Shown: one piece after another, positions 22,714-33,650 of the stretch | How positions within the stretch are numbered: the stretch's first letter is position 1 | Layout of the letters: each line of letters starts with the position of its first letter | Origin: Branchiostoma belcheri | Lineage: Eukaryota; Chordata; Leptocardii; Amphioxiformes; Branchiostomatidae | Assembly: GCF_001625305.1 (NCBI RefSeq) | Contig: NW_017803046.1 | Span: forward strand, 423,498-487,497 | Length of the DNA: 64,000 nt | Direction: 5' to 3' | The notes under the pieces: model-generated | What the model was told of the DNA's origin: nothing | Database searches by the model: none | The model's input: only the letters and a program-made list of their open reading frames with translations | Made by a program: the position numbers and the translations under genes

Positions 22714-23500
22714 CTGCAGCTAGCCGGCTTGTTGGGGATGCATGTCAGAATAAAATGGGTTTTACCTTTTCAGGCGGGATTTTTTACGAGCGATGGAATG
22801 TGTGCGAATGCGTAAGTCCGTAAGAAGGATTGTACGTCTTCCTCATTGTGCGGTGGGTCTTGATGACAGAGGGACGGAGGAATCCTCCATTACTTGTAGC
22901 TCGATAATGCCTGAGAAGTGGATTTGTAAGAGTGTGCATTGTGGGCGGACTTAATCAGGAATCATTTAAGGCTGTCCAGAGGGGATTAGCTTTCATCAAC
23001 TCGCGATAACTCGTAAATTATTTACGCCAAGGGCTTGCATGACGAAGGCGTTCCCACAACTCTGTTCAGTGCAAAGGATCACATCACATTTTTCTTTGCT
23101 CTGAAATATTCCCTGCCACGCTGAAGTAACATTGAACCTGTTGGAGTAGGTAATCAGCAGTGTCCGCCAAGTTTATGACTAACGAAACAAATAAAATTGT
23201 GTGCTGCACTTTACCAAATGGCAAGGATATTTCAGATTATAAAATCTAACAGGTGCTTTATCTGGTAACTAAAATATCAGGCCGTATGAACTGCTTCAAT
23301 AACATAAGTCCTGTCTATTTGATGGTCGTATCTCCGTGGCACAAACATACCACTACTGACGGATAAATTTGGAGTTGAGTGGTTAGAAGTGATTATTTAT
23401 CGCATCCATGTAGTTCTGAAATATGATACATTTGTCATGTGTAAAAGTAATTATCATGGTCTTTTATTGAAATTCTTTCTTGATAAAAAATGTGATAGCT
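22714..23500. other. unassigned stretch
   Basis: Both strands show open frames of about 40 codons around 22,780-22,920. The - strand one ends RKTYNPSYGLTHSHTFHRS then stop, but it has no matching splice donor or AATAAA. Not called as an exon. Confidence 0.3.
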
Positions 23501-23504
23501 CAGA

Positions 23505-23660
23505 GGTTCCAGGTGCACCACCTGCATAGGTGACAGTGGTTACAGGTGCACCACCTGCGTAGGTGACAGTGGTTACAGGTGCACCGCCTGCGTAGGTGAC
23601 AGTGGTTACAGGTGCACCGCCTGCGTAGGTGACGGTGGATCCAGGTGCACCACCTGCGTA
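23505..23660. repeat. 33-base minisatellite, copy A
   Basis: About five units of GTGCACCGCCTGCGTAGGTG then ACAGTGGTTACAG (33 bases, 11 codons). Each unit holds two dyads, GGTGCACC and CACCTgcgtAGGTG. Because 33 is divisible by three, several frames stay open (YAGGAPVTTVT on the - strand). A protein-coding role is not supported. Confidence 0.85.
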
Positions 23661-24026
23661 GTTTTCCTGGACGTGCCTGCCAGTGAAGCACAACAGCTGG
23701 TTTATACAAGCTCATTGTGCTGTGTTAGCATTTTTCATATATATATTTTATGGAAAAGTTGAAACCCTATAGAAAACTTAAAACAATTGCTAAGAAATAA
23801 GCAGCAACGTATTACTCAGTCAGTCATTTCATACAGTCTAATAAATCAAATTAATTGAGTTAAATCAGTCAGTGAGTCAGTAAGGACATTATTCAGATAT
23901 CTTTTACCCATCCAAACTAGGCAATCATCCTCCTGTCCACGCCCCAGAGGCCAATTAGCCATGAATCACTGTAGAAATCAGAACTGGCCATGTCCACTCT
24001 GGTGAACATCTGAATAAACCTGACAT

Positions 24027-24200
24027 GATCTTGTGGTTAGGGTTGTTGACTCAGAATCCGAAGGTCATGGGTTCGAATCCCTGGCAGACTCCATTGTTGT
24101 GTCCTTGGGAAAGGCACTTTACACCTATTTCCTCTCTTGACCCAGGTGTAAATGAGTACCTAACTTCGGTTGGGGACGTTCTCTCTGGAGGTCCCATGTT
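24027..24200 (+). repeat. tRNA-derived SINE, family 2
   Basis: Box A-like CTTGTGGTTAGGGTTGTTGAC and box B GGTTCGAATCC, then GGGAAAGGCACTTTACACC and GACCCAGGTGTAAATGAGTA. Distinct head from family 1 but a related GGCACTTTACAC body. Confidence 0.75.
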
Positions 24201-24269
24201 CAATTAATAGGAGCTACCCCTTGATCCAGTTTAAGATTATACATAATATACTAAGTCTAGTACCTAAAT

Positions 24270-24520
24270 TTCCCCAATGCCACTTGCAATGGAGTAGGGT
24301 TGATTAAACTTACTTTGTAAAGATATGACCAGAAAATTCACTTGTGTGTTGCTATGCCTACATTATGTAAGGCTACATTATGTTGCAATTTTATAGCAGG
24401 AGGGATTTAGACTCCTGCCTGGCCATATATGTGTTTGACTAAGAATTAAAAGAGACCATATGCGAAGGTAAACATTATGCATTTGCTTTGCAGATGTTAC
24501 CTTTCTAGGTTAACGTCGAG
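24270..24520. repeat. family C and family D fragments, joined
   Basis: A family C piece (AATGGAGTAGGGTTGATTAAA, ATATGACCAGAAAATTCAC) runs directly into a family D piece (ATGTTGCAATTTTATAGCAG, TATGCATTTGCTTTGCAGAT). Confidence 0.55.
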
Positions 24521-24592
24521 TTTTACGCCAACCAGGATCACCTTCAAAAGATCCAGACATGGCGGACAGCAAATACCTGACGCCATCGAGGC

Positions 24593-24612
24593 NNNNNNNN
24601 NNNNNNNNNNNN
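24593..24612. other. assembly gap of 20 N
   Basis: Exactly 20 N. Any frame read through it is artificial. Confidence 0.95.
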
Positions 24613-24795
24613 TGCACCGCCTGCGTAGGTGCAGTGGTTACAGGTGCACCGCCTGCGTAGGTGACAGTGGTTACAGGTGCACCACCTGCGTAGGTGACAG
24701 TGGTTACAGGTGCACCGCCTGCGTAGGTGACAGTGGTTACAGGTGCACCGCCTGCGTAGGTGACGGTGGATCCAGGTGCACCACCTGCGTAGTTT
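24613..24795. repeat. 33-base minisatellite, copy B
   Basis: At least five units of the same 33-base repeat as at 23,505, cut on the left by the gap. Confidence 0.85.
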
Positions 24796-25162
24796 TCCTG
24801 GACGTGCCTGCCAGTGAAGCACAACAGCTGGTTTATACAAGCTCATTGTGCTGTGTTAGCATTTTTCATATTATATATATATATTTTATGGAAAAGTTGA
24901 AACCCTATAGAAAACTTAAAACAATTGCTAAGAAATAAGCAGCAACGTATTACTCAGTCAGTCATTTCATACAGTCTAATAAATCAAGTTAATTGAGTTA
25001 AATCAGTCAGTGAGTCAGTAAGGACATTATTCAGATATCTTTTACCCATCCAAACTGGGCAATCCTCCTCCTGTCCACACCCCAGAGGCCAATTAGCCAT
25101 GAATCACTGTAGAAATCAGAACTGGCCATGTCCACGCTGGTGAACATCTGAATAAACCTGAC

Positions 25163-25345
25163 ATGATCTTGTGGTTAGGGTTGTGTGACTCAGAATCCGA
25201 AGGTCATGGGTTCGAATCCCTGGCAGACTCCATTGTTGTGTCATTGGGAAAGGCACTTAAAACCTATTTCCTCTCTTGACCCAGGTGTAAATGAGTACCT
25301 AACTTCGGTTGGGGACGTTCTCTCTGGAGGTCCCATGTTAAATTA
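25163..25345 (+). repeat. tRNA-derived SINE, family 2
   Basis: Counterpart of the copy at 24,027, with one inserted base in GGGTTGTGTGACTC and box B GGTTCGAATCC intact. Confidence 0.75.
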
Positions 25346-25496
25346 ATAGGAGCTACCCCTTGATCCAGTTTAAGATTATACTAAGTCTAGTACCTAAATT
25401 TCCCCAATGCCACTTGCAATGGAGTAGGGTTGATTAAACTTACTTTGTAAAGATATGACCAGAAAATTTACTTGTGTGTTGCTATGCCTTTATTCA

Positions 25497-25850
25497 TATT
25501 TACCTGAGGAAAACATATTGTTTTTGCTCTGTTTCCTCTTCTTCTACAAACTGTATGGCCCTGTATTTGTACTCTGTGTCGGTGGCGGCTTAAAATAAGT
25601 TGATATAACTTGAATGTGCCGTCGCCATGTTCGGTCATGAAATGTTGGAATAAAAAAAAAGTTTAATGACCTAAACATTACGTCTGTCGCCATGGTTACT
25701 GGTGTAAGGCTACATTATGTTGCAATTTTATAGCAGGAGGGATTTAGACTCCTGCCTGGCCATATATGTGTTTGACTAAGAATTAAAAGAGACCATATGC
25801 GACGGTAAACATTATGCATTTGCTTTGCAGATGTTACCTTTCTAGGTTAA
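25497..25850. repeat. family D repeat interrupted by a SINE tail
   Basis: ATTTACCTGAGGAAAACATATTG starts family D. A family 1 SINE 3' part (25,560-25,645) interrupts it, then family D resumes (GGTTACTGGTGTAAGGCTAC, ATGTTGCAATTTTATAGCAG). Confidence 0.55.
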
Positions 25851-26110
25851 CGTCGAGTTTTACGCCAACCAGGATCACCTTCAAAAGATCCAGACATGGC
25901 GGACAGCAAATACCTGACGCCATCGAGGCTCTAGCTCGTCGTCTGGACCTGTTGCAATTTATGTGTCTTTTTTTAGCTCGATGTTGTTGGATGGCCCCAT
26001 GACACCTGTTACTGTAGAGTGGTCGCACTAAACATCACGAAGGTTCTTCCTGACGTAAAGAAGGTGTGATAAACATGATGTATCTTAGCGTCCCCTTATG
26101 TAGTGTACCT

Positions 26111-26652
26111 AAAGCCACAGCAAGTAAATTTTATGGATGGCATCCTCCGCAGACTCCAAATCTAATGCGATAGGCCCAAAAAAAAACAAGGCGGGCCAAA
26201 AAATCAACAGGATTCCTACATTTTCAAACTTTGATATCATAAACCTTTTTGAACATGAAATGAACAAGAAATATTGTGCTACGTTTACTGCTGTTACATC
26301 ATCCACGTCTTACTGAAGCAACTTTTCAAAATAAAAGTGGAACATTGTATGTAGAAATGGTTTTGATTCAGTTGGAACATCACATATATACAGCCACTAT
26401 CACATATAAAAGAAATGAAATACATCACTGCGTCACAGTTCAAGACCAACATTAAATCACAGCCTTGTCTTGTCTCTTTAATTCATATTTATCTGCCATC
26501 CACGTTCCGGCACGGCAACAGACATCTTTGCCCATTTTCGGCATGTTGACCACTGTCGGAGGGCAACAAAATTTCTTCTTTGTTTTTCCAAAATCAGGCA
26601 AAAATGAATGCGCACGCTGATGTCATCCATAAAAATTACTTGCTGTGGCCTA
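26111..26652 (+). repeat. miniature inverted-repeat element, family F
   Basis: The most complete copy: left GCCACAGCAAGTAAATTTTA then TGGATGGCATCC, right GATGTCATCC then ATAAAAATTACTTGCTGTGGC. About 540 bases, no coding capacity. Confidence 0.8.
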
Positions 26653-26756
26653 AGTACCTATTTGATCAATTTGTTACCTTCCGCCATAAGTGTGAACTGG
26701 CGCTGTGATATGGATGTGTTGGTCCTAAGGTATCTATCCGGTGCAACAAACATCCT

Positions 26757-27128
26757 CTGGGTCTTACAAATGTAGCATCTTGCAAATGCGGTATAGATCT
26801 TACAAATGTAGCATCCTACAAATGTAACATCTTGTAAATGTCGTATCTTACAAATGTAGCATCTTGCAAATGTAGCATCTTGCAAATGTAGCATCTTGCA
26901 AATGTCGTATCTTGCAAATGTAGCATCTTGCGATTGTAGAATCTTGCGAATGTAGCATCTTACAAATGTAGCATCTTGTAAATGTCGTATCTTACAAATG
27001 TAGCATCTTACAAATGTAGTATCTTGCAAATGTAGCATCTTGCGATTGTAGCATCTTGCAAATGTAGCATCTTGCTAATATAACATCTTGCAAATGTAGC
27101 ATCTTGCAGATCAAGCATCTTATAAATC
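26757..27128. repeat. 16-base minisatellite
   Basis: About 23 units of CAAATGTAGCATCTTG with unit variants (GTCGTATCTTG, CGATTGTAGAATC). Since 16 is not divisible by three, frames rotate every unit. The QDATFARCYICKM-type reading on the - strand is a by-product. Confidence 0.9.
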
Positions 27129-27690
27129 TGGCTTTTTCGATTTGTAAGCTAATCCGGAGTTTTGTAATTGCTGTTCTGTGTCGAATGTTTGTATCTTTTA
27201 GATATTTTTCCTCGCCGTACATATTTTTTTAATAATCTGTATCACTGTTTGTTATTTGTTCGTGGAAGATTATAAGACAGCATTGTGTGTTTGTAGATGA
27301 TCTGATGACTGTTTCCACTGACAGTGTTAGAAATACCCACCTGCAGTCGCAATATTGCAGAAGAAAAATTAAGCAACCTGCAATTTTGCAGACTGAAGAA
27401 AAATCAGGGGTTTAAAATTACGGTGTTTTAAGAGCTTTTGTGTTTACTACTGACTCTATAATATACACTTGTAGCTTAAGCATGTATGTTTCAACTTGCA
27501 TGTAAAATGTTTGCCAGCGTGCAATTTTGTAAGTACCATGGGTTTGGACGCGGAATTTTAAAGTGTGTATTTGCAGAAAGTGTTTCCGAATTGCAGAACA
27601 AAATTTTGACATTCTGCAATATTGCAGAAAATTGAAAAAGTTATTTCTACCACTGTACTGAAGTAAGCTTGATATTGCCATGTTTGACAA
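27129..27690. other. non-coding stretch, no gene recognised
   Basis: AT-rich; the short word ATTTTGCAGA or AATATTGCAGAA recurs four times between 27,350 and 27,640. Nothing else. Confidence 0.4.
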
Positions 27691-27699
27691 AACACCTAT

Positions 27700-27965
27700 G
27701 CCGGCGGTGAGGCCATTACGCCCCGGCTAATGTCACCTTGCTGCCGGACCCGGCCTCGCCCATCTTCTTGACAGGTCCCGGGAGACGGGGCTTTACTTGG
27801 CCTTATTTCACGTGATTTAAATGCCCGTCTTAGCGGCCTTGCCTCGCCAAATTGCCGCGGCCCGGGAATATCTGGAGCGGGGGACAGTCGGGGCGTGCCC
27901 CGCTGCCCACACACGGGTCGCGACCTCGGGCTTCCACTGGGTGGAGTTAAAGAATGGGCCAGACT
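27700..27965. other. GC-rich, CpG-rich island
   Basis: A 265-base block far richer in GC and CpG than its flanks (GCCGGACCCGGCCTCGCCC, CCGCGGCCCGGG, GGGTCGCGACC). Open frames occur on both strands but none has a recognised motif. It could be a promoter, an exon remnant or part of a repeat. Confidence 0.4.
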
Positions 27966-28139
27966 TTGAGGCAGGGCAAGAGCCTTCTGCCAGAAATATG
28001 CTAGGGCTAGGAAAAAATGTTGTTTATCCTGTTTCAGTCCTTTAAAAAACTAGGGTCGGTAGACAGGGATTATCTTTTTTCTTTGGCAATCTCTAGTGAT
28101 CAGTTTAACAAAGTAAAATTACATCAGGGCACTCATAGT

Positions 28140-28335
28140 TTCAATGTCAATGTTGGAAAACCGAGTGTACAACGTTTTATCACTCAGGTGTCAGATCATG
28201 GACCTAGGAAAGGTCGATCAGCTCGAAAAATGTATAGCTCTTGCAGGGGTTCATTAAAAAAAGGCTATGGTCGGCAGTTTTTTCTAGGGTCGGTTGGAAA
28301 ACAGGAAACACAACATTTTTTTTTATTGTTCACAC
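28140..28335. repeat. family E repeat
   Basis: CACTCAGGTGTCAGATCATGG to TTCTAGGGTCGGTTGG then AAACAGGAAACACAACATTT. The same series recurs at 45,355-45,520. Confidence 0.6.
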
Positions 28336-29559
28336 CTTAAAGAACAACACAAAGTGGTAGCGCACTCAAGTAGCTAAGACTTTTTAACGCTACCACTTAC
28401 TCATAATGAAAGAATTAACAAAAAGGAATGCAATATAAAGGAAATACAGATGATACTAGAAAGGCCGACATTTGCTGTGGAGCAAATTCAGCATGGCTTC
28501 AGCACATTTCACGACATGGCAGGGAAAGAAGGAGAAATACAAAGGAAAACAATGATTTATATTGATATAACTATAGTATGAAGTGACATATAACTAAGAA
28601 TGCAACAGTTGGATAGCTATCCCCTACATTATTGGTTAGGATTTTTAAATGCATAATGCAGACTGTTGAACTGTTGACCCAATCAAATCCCAACAGTCAA
28701 TCAGCATGAAGGATAGAGGAAAGCTGCATGCCTATTGCTTGCTTCTGATAACCCATGCCCAAATATAGTAACACACTGCTATAGTACATTTTCTATAACA
28801 CAGCCAATAAAAAGCTCAAATAAAACCATTTTAAAGCAAGAAAAAAGAAGCAGTGACGGTAGCTAATAACCAAAGAAGAATAACGGACAAGATTTCTTTC
28901 AACCTGTCATTCAATATAACTTCTTACAGTTTGTGAATAAACTCAACGCATGACGCGAAGCTAACTATTTCACATTTTGTTTCAGATCACTTTTCATTAT
29001 TTTTCTGTAGCAGCGGTGTCTAAAATCACTTCTCATGTTATGCAAAAGTCTTGCACATGTGCCACTTATGCGAAACCCGAGTTCAAGTGCGCAGTAGGTA
29101 TTGACTCTAGCGTAGCGAGTTCGTCTCCAGGTATCCCCAGGTTGACGCCAGAATCTGTTGATGGATGGAGCTGTTCAAACAAATGGCATCGCAACTATTG
29201 TAAGATCTATTGGAAGTTCAATGGATGAGGTAGTTGAAGATGTCGAACAAAGATTTTCAATTGGCGCTAAGAACGTCTGGGCGCTTTATTGCCTTCGTCA
29301 GAGGGGTATAAAATCAGTTTGCTTTAGTGTGGGATTTTTAAAACAGCATAACTTTTCAAGGCATGTATTAACAAAAATCATGTTCATGATTTTTGTTAGG
29401 CAGGTTACCGTTTGGAAGACCAATGTCAAGTGCAAATATGGGCTTCGTGGGGGTCCCTAAGCTACTGCAGTGGACCTTTTGTGTTTGTCGTTTGTCTGTT
29501 GCAGGATACCTCGAGTATATGTAAATGGATGTTCATGATTTTTGGCAAAGGCATGAGGT

Positions 29560-29860
29560 CGTGGAACTCTAATTGGCCTAGCGAGCCTACCGAGCACCAG
29601 CCAAACTCTCCCATGGTTAGGAGTAGGTCAGGAGCAAGGTCGGCTGGTGTTCGGCCAGGTGGGCTAATGCTCAACTCCACCAGTTGTTCCGAAATGCGGG
29701 ATGAGGCCATGAAGGTTTGGCCATGGTTGGCTGGCGCTCGGGAGTAGGTCGGGGTGTGGTTGGCAGTCACATTTGACTCAAATTTGGCTCAAATTCGATT
29801 CGTATAGAGGTATGGGTGGCCTAATAAATCTGGTCAGACTGCTCCCGAACTTCAGCTAAC
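29560..29860. repeat. family I repeat
   Basis: GGCTGGTGTTCGG, GCTCGGGAGTAGGTCGGGGTG and GGTCAGACTGCTCCCGAAC recur at 40,380-40,495. GT/GC-skewed, non-coding. Confidence 0.6.
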
Positions 29861-30298
29861 ATTTAGTGATGATGATGAACCTTTGTCGGCTGGTGTTCGG
29901 GGGAAGGTTCTGCGCGTGTGACTCAGATTGAAGTGTGGTCGGTGCAAAAAGAGTATGTTGTATGCCATGTACAGCTTCTGTCTTCAGGGTTAGTGTTTCT
30001 TTGTTTGCCGCTCGGTGCACTTGAATTGCGCTTTCTTTATCACATTGCCCCTAATATGTACAACATTGTCTTCAATCACACCAAAAAACAGTTACTCAAG
30101 CAACTGGATATGATTTTGGAAACAGTCAGACGTTTCAGGTACCATCCACTACCTTTCGTCAGTGACACTAGAGACTGCAGGAGAATGACAGGTTTATAAG
30201 CACAAACTATTGATTGATGTGCTAAATAAATGAAAGACAAAGACATTTTTTGAAGTCCCAAAGTTTGACAAGTCAAAACAAGAATAATGCAATTAGTC

Positions 30299-30330
30299 AA
30301 AAGCTCCTGTTGCTTAAGAACAGGAGCTTA
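30299..30330. repeat. short perfect hairpin
   Basis: AAGCTCCTGTT and AACAGGAGCTT surround the 7-base loop GCTTAAG. Confidence 0.7.
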
Positions 30331-31967
30331 AGTGTTCTCTGTATTGGTGTATCTCATTACCTGGATGTCTAACCTTCACCGACGAACTTGTCTTCAATTG
30401 TTGCCTTGATCAGAAAAAAAACTTATTGCCTGAAAAGTTATCCGTGTACAAAGTTTAATGCTACCATATATATATATATTGAGTTAAGACGAAAATCTGA
30501 CACTATTTGCCGACAGATTCTATGGGTTGTTATAAGAAATTAACGGGCTTTGGGCCCCCTTCGGTGATTTGTAAACATATTTGCGTTTAATGGCAAGCCC
30601 CATTGCCGCTCATAACATTTCGCATTTCAAAGCCTATCCAGTTGCCACTGGATAATAGATTTCTTTATGATCACAGCGTCTTTTATTACAAAACATCCTC
30701 CTGGGATCTTCAACAAGAAAACATCATACCTACTGATAGCAATACCCAGAGATTGTAGATCTCTCTTGGGTTGAGGGAATTCTAGAAAAATTCATAAGCA
30801 AGGGAACCTGAACTGGAGATGAAAAGGGTAGTAGTGAGTGTGTACCGTCCCTCGCCACTTGCAGTAATTGGGTACAGAATTGCCTCGGAGGTTATAAAGA
30901 AGCCAGGCAGCAAGCTCTCTGACTACGTAGAGATGTGATGAAAGACATCATGCGTTTTGAGATATCACATTGTGCTACTGAAGGATTGGTGTGTTTTTTT
31001 TCTTGGTTACAAGTGGAGACTTAAGTGTACAAATTGTAGTAGGTAGAGGTGAAACACTCAATCAAAGAGATTCCAGTGGATTCAAGTTCTCGTCAATTAT
31101 AATAAAAGACTGAATAAGAACAGTCTCAGTATATACTAGTTTAAGTCTGTTGTCTGTACCCACATGCGTCAATTATTATATTTCAGTCCATGCCATGGTA
31201 TGGATGAAATATATTGTGTTCTCTGATGTTTCTTCTCCTCCTCCTTCTTCTCCTCCTGCCAAACAGTCAAAGGGATTCAACTCCACCATCATTCAGCCAA
31301 ATGACTTGAAATTTGGCATGGAGGTAGAGTGGGCCAATACCCCCAGGCGTTTTTTTGAGACATGCCTTTGAAAAATTTTTATGAAGGTTTTTTGGGGCAT
31401 TTTTTGCCAAAAAATGGATTTTTGGATCCTGACCCCTGGTTTTACAACCAAATGATATGAAATTCGGTATAAGGGTACCTTGAACATGTGTCTACAGAAT
31501 AGCAGTCATGTATTTGGCATACACCACTTCCAAATGACTCATTTGGGGGACTTTAATGGCTATTTTCAGCAAAAAAAGGGCCAAAAGTGCTGTACCCGTT
31601 CCATGTTCTATCTAAAGAATGGCCGGTTCCATCCATGGAACACGTGTTCCATTGCGGGTTACCTGAGGTCACATTGCACCTAAGTGGTGAGTAATGTAAC
31701 CCACACAATTCAATTTTATGTACCTTCAAAATGTATCAAATCTCATCATTGTTAGTTTTTGCATACCTGTAATAAGATTAGTAAAGTTTTCGAGATTCAA
31801 AGTACTTGTTGTTGCATCTTTGTTCTCATATAGCTACTATTTAAAGTTATTTGAGAACCTTTGCCAGTTTTGCACTGGGGTAAGTTTGGAATAGTCCACT
31901 TTTGCGTGGGAGGGAGATGGACTGAAATATGCTGTATTTGCTCCCAAGCAAATGTCGGCCTTTCTAG

Positions 31968-33035
31968 TATATGTATGTTTCTTTTATATGATATTGAAAA
32001 AAGTTTATTGCGAATTCGGGCCCGGAGGCTAATTGCAAATTACAAAACATAAAAGACCAATGAAACAGAGTATAAAATAACTAAAGTCTACATGATGAAA
32101 GGTAGCTGTCTATAACTATAACTATGTCTACAACTATGTCTGAAGAGTTTGACCTCTCTTTTGTAAACCACGGAAGACGTAATGTACCATCTTTTCCAAA
32201 ATTTGTGGGTTTGGGGAAGTTAAAAGAAGAATAGTTTTTTTCTTTGTAATATATATAATGCCTTTTCCTAGCCCTCTTCCTGGCAAGAAGCATAAAATTC
32301 CTGTTTTTAAGTGTCCACATACCTATGTAGTAAAATAATAAGGTATTAGGCACATTCAGTGTTTTTCTTGCAACTGGTTTCGTAGCTACGAGAATTATCG
32401 TAGGTTGAAAAAAAAAACATACATTCAGTTAAAAAAATGCACATGCAGTTCGACAGTAAATTATAAAATCTACCTTCAAAACGCGGCAAATTTGACAGAA
32501 TCTCATATAGATTTTACTGGTGACTTGTGGGCCCTGCAGTTCCAAAGCAGGTCCTTATTTGCAGTTGTGTGCTTCACATAGGGCCTTATTTGCTAGCTAG
32601 AAACCATCCATCCTTCTGTAGACGGGAGCACAGCTCCATGCTTCACATTTATCCCAACCCACCAAGGGGCCTACCGACCAACGAAACGTATGAACCTCGC
32701 AATTCACTCCGACAGCTTCACATTCACTATTCCTGGAAGTCATTAGACAAATTGACAATGTGAAATTGCAACAAAAAGATCTTGTAACAGTATTGTTTTG
32801 CAAATTACATCAGAGAAACATTATGCCGGAAGAGGCCTTATTGTTGTTTATGGTAGTACAAGCTTGCTATTTTTATTATGTATAATTATCTGACTGACTA
32901 TTATTTGCATTTACTTTGACGCTTTGTTAACGTTTGCGATGAAGTAATGGTATTCCTGTAATTTAACTAACTAAAGTGAACATTCAGTGGGATAACAGTA
33001 GGGCTGTGTTGTCACTTGTCCTTATATATTACCAT
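31968..33035. other. non-coding stretch, no gene recognised
   Basis: Short open frames on both strands, including a cysteine-containing - strand frame near 32,600-32,760 with no splice context. Nothing supported. Confidence 0.35.
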
Positions 33036-33413
33036 GTTGATTTGATTATATGGATAACATCTGCGCGCGCATGAATTTTCTTAGGTTTCTAAAAAAAGGT
33101 TTTCGACCATACTGTAAATCGTACATAGCTGCCTGCAAAATGAGCAAATATAAGCCTTTGATTACAAAAATGTTGGAAAATGATATTAATGTCGTAGAAT
33201 GCCAAAATCAATTCCAAAGGCAAAGAAGAATTGTTTTAAAAAAAGAAAATGAAGAGTATATTCTTCCTCGTACCATGCCGTGTGTCATTTTTTCAACCTT
33301 CATGACCACGAAGATTTCATTATGATGGTATCTTGTTTTTCCTATTCGCACGCTCGCATCAGTTTTGGAGTTCCCTGTGGATGGCATACATTTGACCAAA
33401 TCAACATGGCCTT
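33036..33413 (+). repeat. miniature inverted-repeat element, family G
   Basis: Left CATGTTGATTTGATTATATGG then ATAACATC; right GATGGCATACATTTGACC then AAATCAACATGGCCTTA. Opposite orientation to the copy at 47,872. It has the same GCGCGCGC block just inside one end as family F. Confidence 0.75.
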
Positions 33414-33525
33414 ACGTACAGTCACAGTGGAATCTGGATGTTTCAGTCTTCCTGCAGATGAGTGTATATCTATAGACACTGCCATGCGACGCTACAACTA
33501 ACTTACTGCATGTAACAACTAGTAC

Positions 33526-33650
33526 TCGTATTTCCCCAGAACTAACCAAGCACAGTTGGGGCATCATCACTAGAAAGCTTTAAACAACTCCTACAATTAA
33601 ATATGCAAAGATTGAGTGTAACAAGTCGTTCGGTGTGATATAGCTAGCTG
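33526..33650 (+). pseudogene. LINE reverse-transcriptase C-terminal remnant
   Basis: A frame reads ASSLESFKQLLQLN then MQRLSVTSRSV and stop, preceded by a PRTNQAQLG-like piece in another frame. This is the usual C-terminal text of CR1/L2-like non-LTR retrotransposons (SLExFKxxL). The fragment is short and shifted in frame. Confidence 0.4.

Larger units (their letters stand above)
23580..24592. repeat. duplicated segment flanking gap 2, copy A
   Basis: Matches 24,613-25,928 with few substitutions, but lacks about 230 bases present in copy B at 25,485-25,715. It stops at the N gap at CGCCATCGAGGC, the same sequence at which copy B continues into unique DNA. This is the pattern of two overlapping contig ends that were not merged. 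Confidence 0.85.
24613..25928. repeat. duplicated segment flanking gap 2, copy B
   Basis: Second version of 23,580-24,592. It includes extra sequence at 25,485-25,715 with a SINE tail (AACTTGAATGTGCCGTCGCC) and a family D start. Confidence 0.85.
28456..31967. mobile_element. 3.5 kb element with CTAGAAAGG inverted ends, family H
   Basis: The left end CTAGAAAGGCCGACATTTGCT...GGAGCAAATTCAGCA is mirrored by the right end ATTTGCTCCCAAGCAAATGT then CGGCCTTTCTAG. Each end is bordered by TA, consistent with a 2-base target duplication. The terminal match is about 42 bases. The first 320 bases resemble the fragment at 6,887. No transposase was recognised inside, so it is probably a non-autonomous or badly decayed DNA transposon, or two solo ends that happen to face each other. 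Confidence 0.45.

Noticed and set aside
22780-22925. Second exon upstream of the 22.5 kb exon
   Set aside because: Both strands stay open for about 40 codons, the - strand frame stops without a donor, and no polyadenylation signal follows.
23505-23660. CRISPR-like array
   Set aside because: The units are directly tandem without unique spacers, in a eukaryotic genome.
24477-24938. Cysteine-rich frame CRCTACVGDSG across gap 2
   Set aside because: It is read through 20 N and a 33-base minisatellite whose length is a multiple of three.
26658-27222. Minus-strand frames with QDATFARCYICKM repeats
   Set aside because: Produced by the stop-free 16-base minisatellite; frame rotates with each unit.
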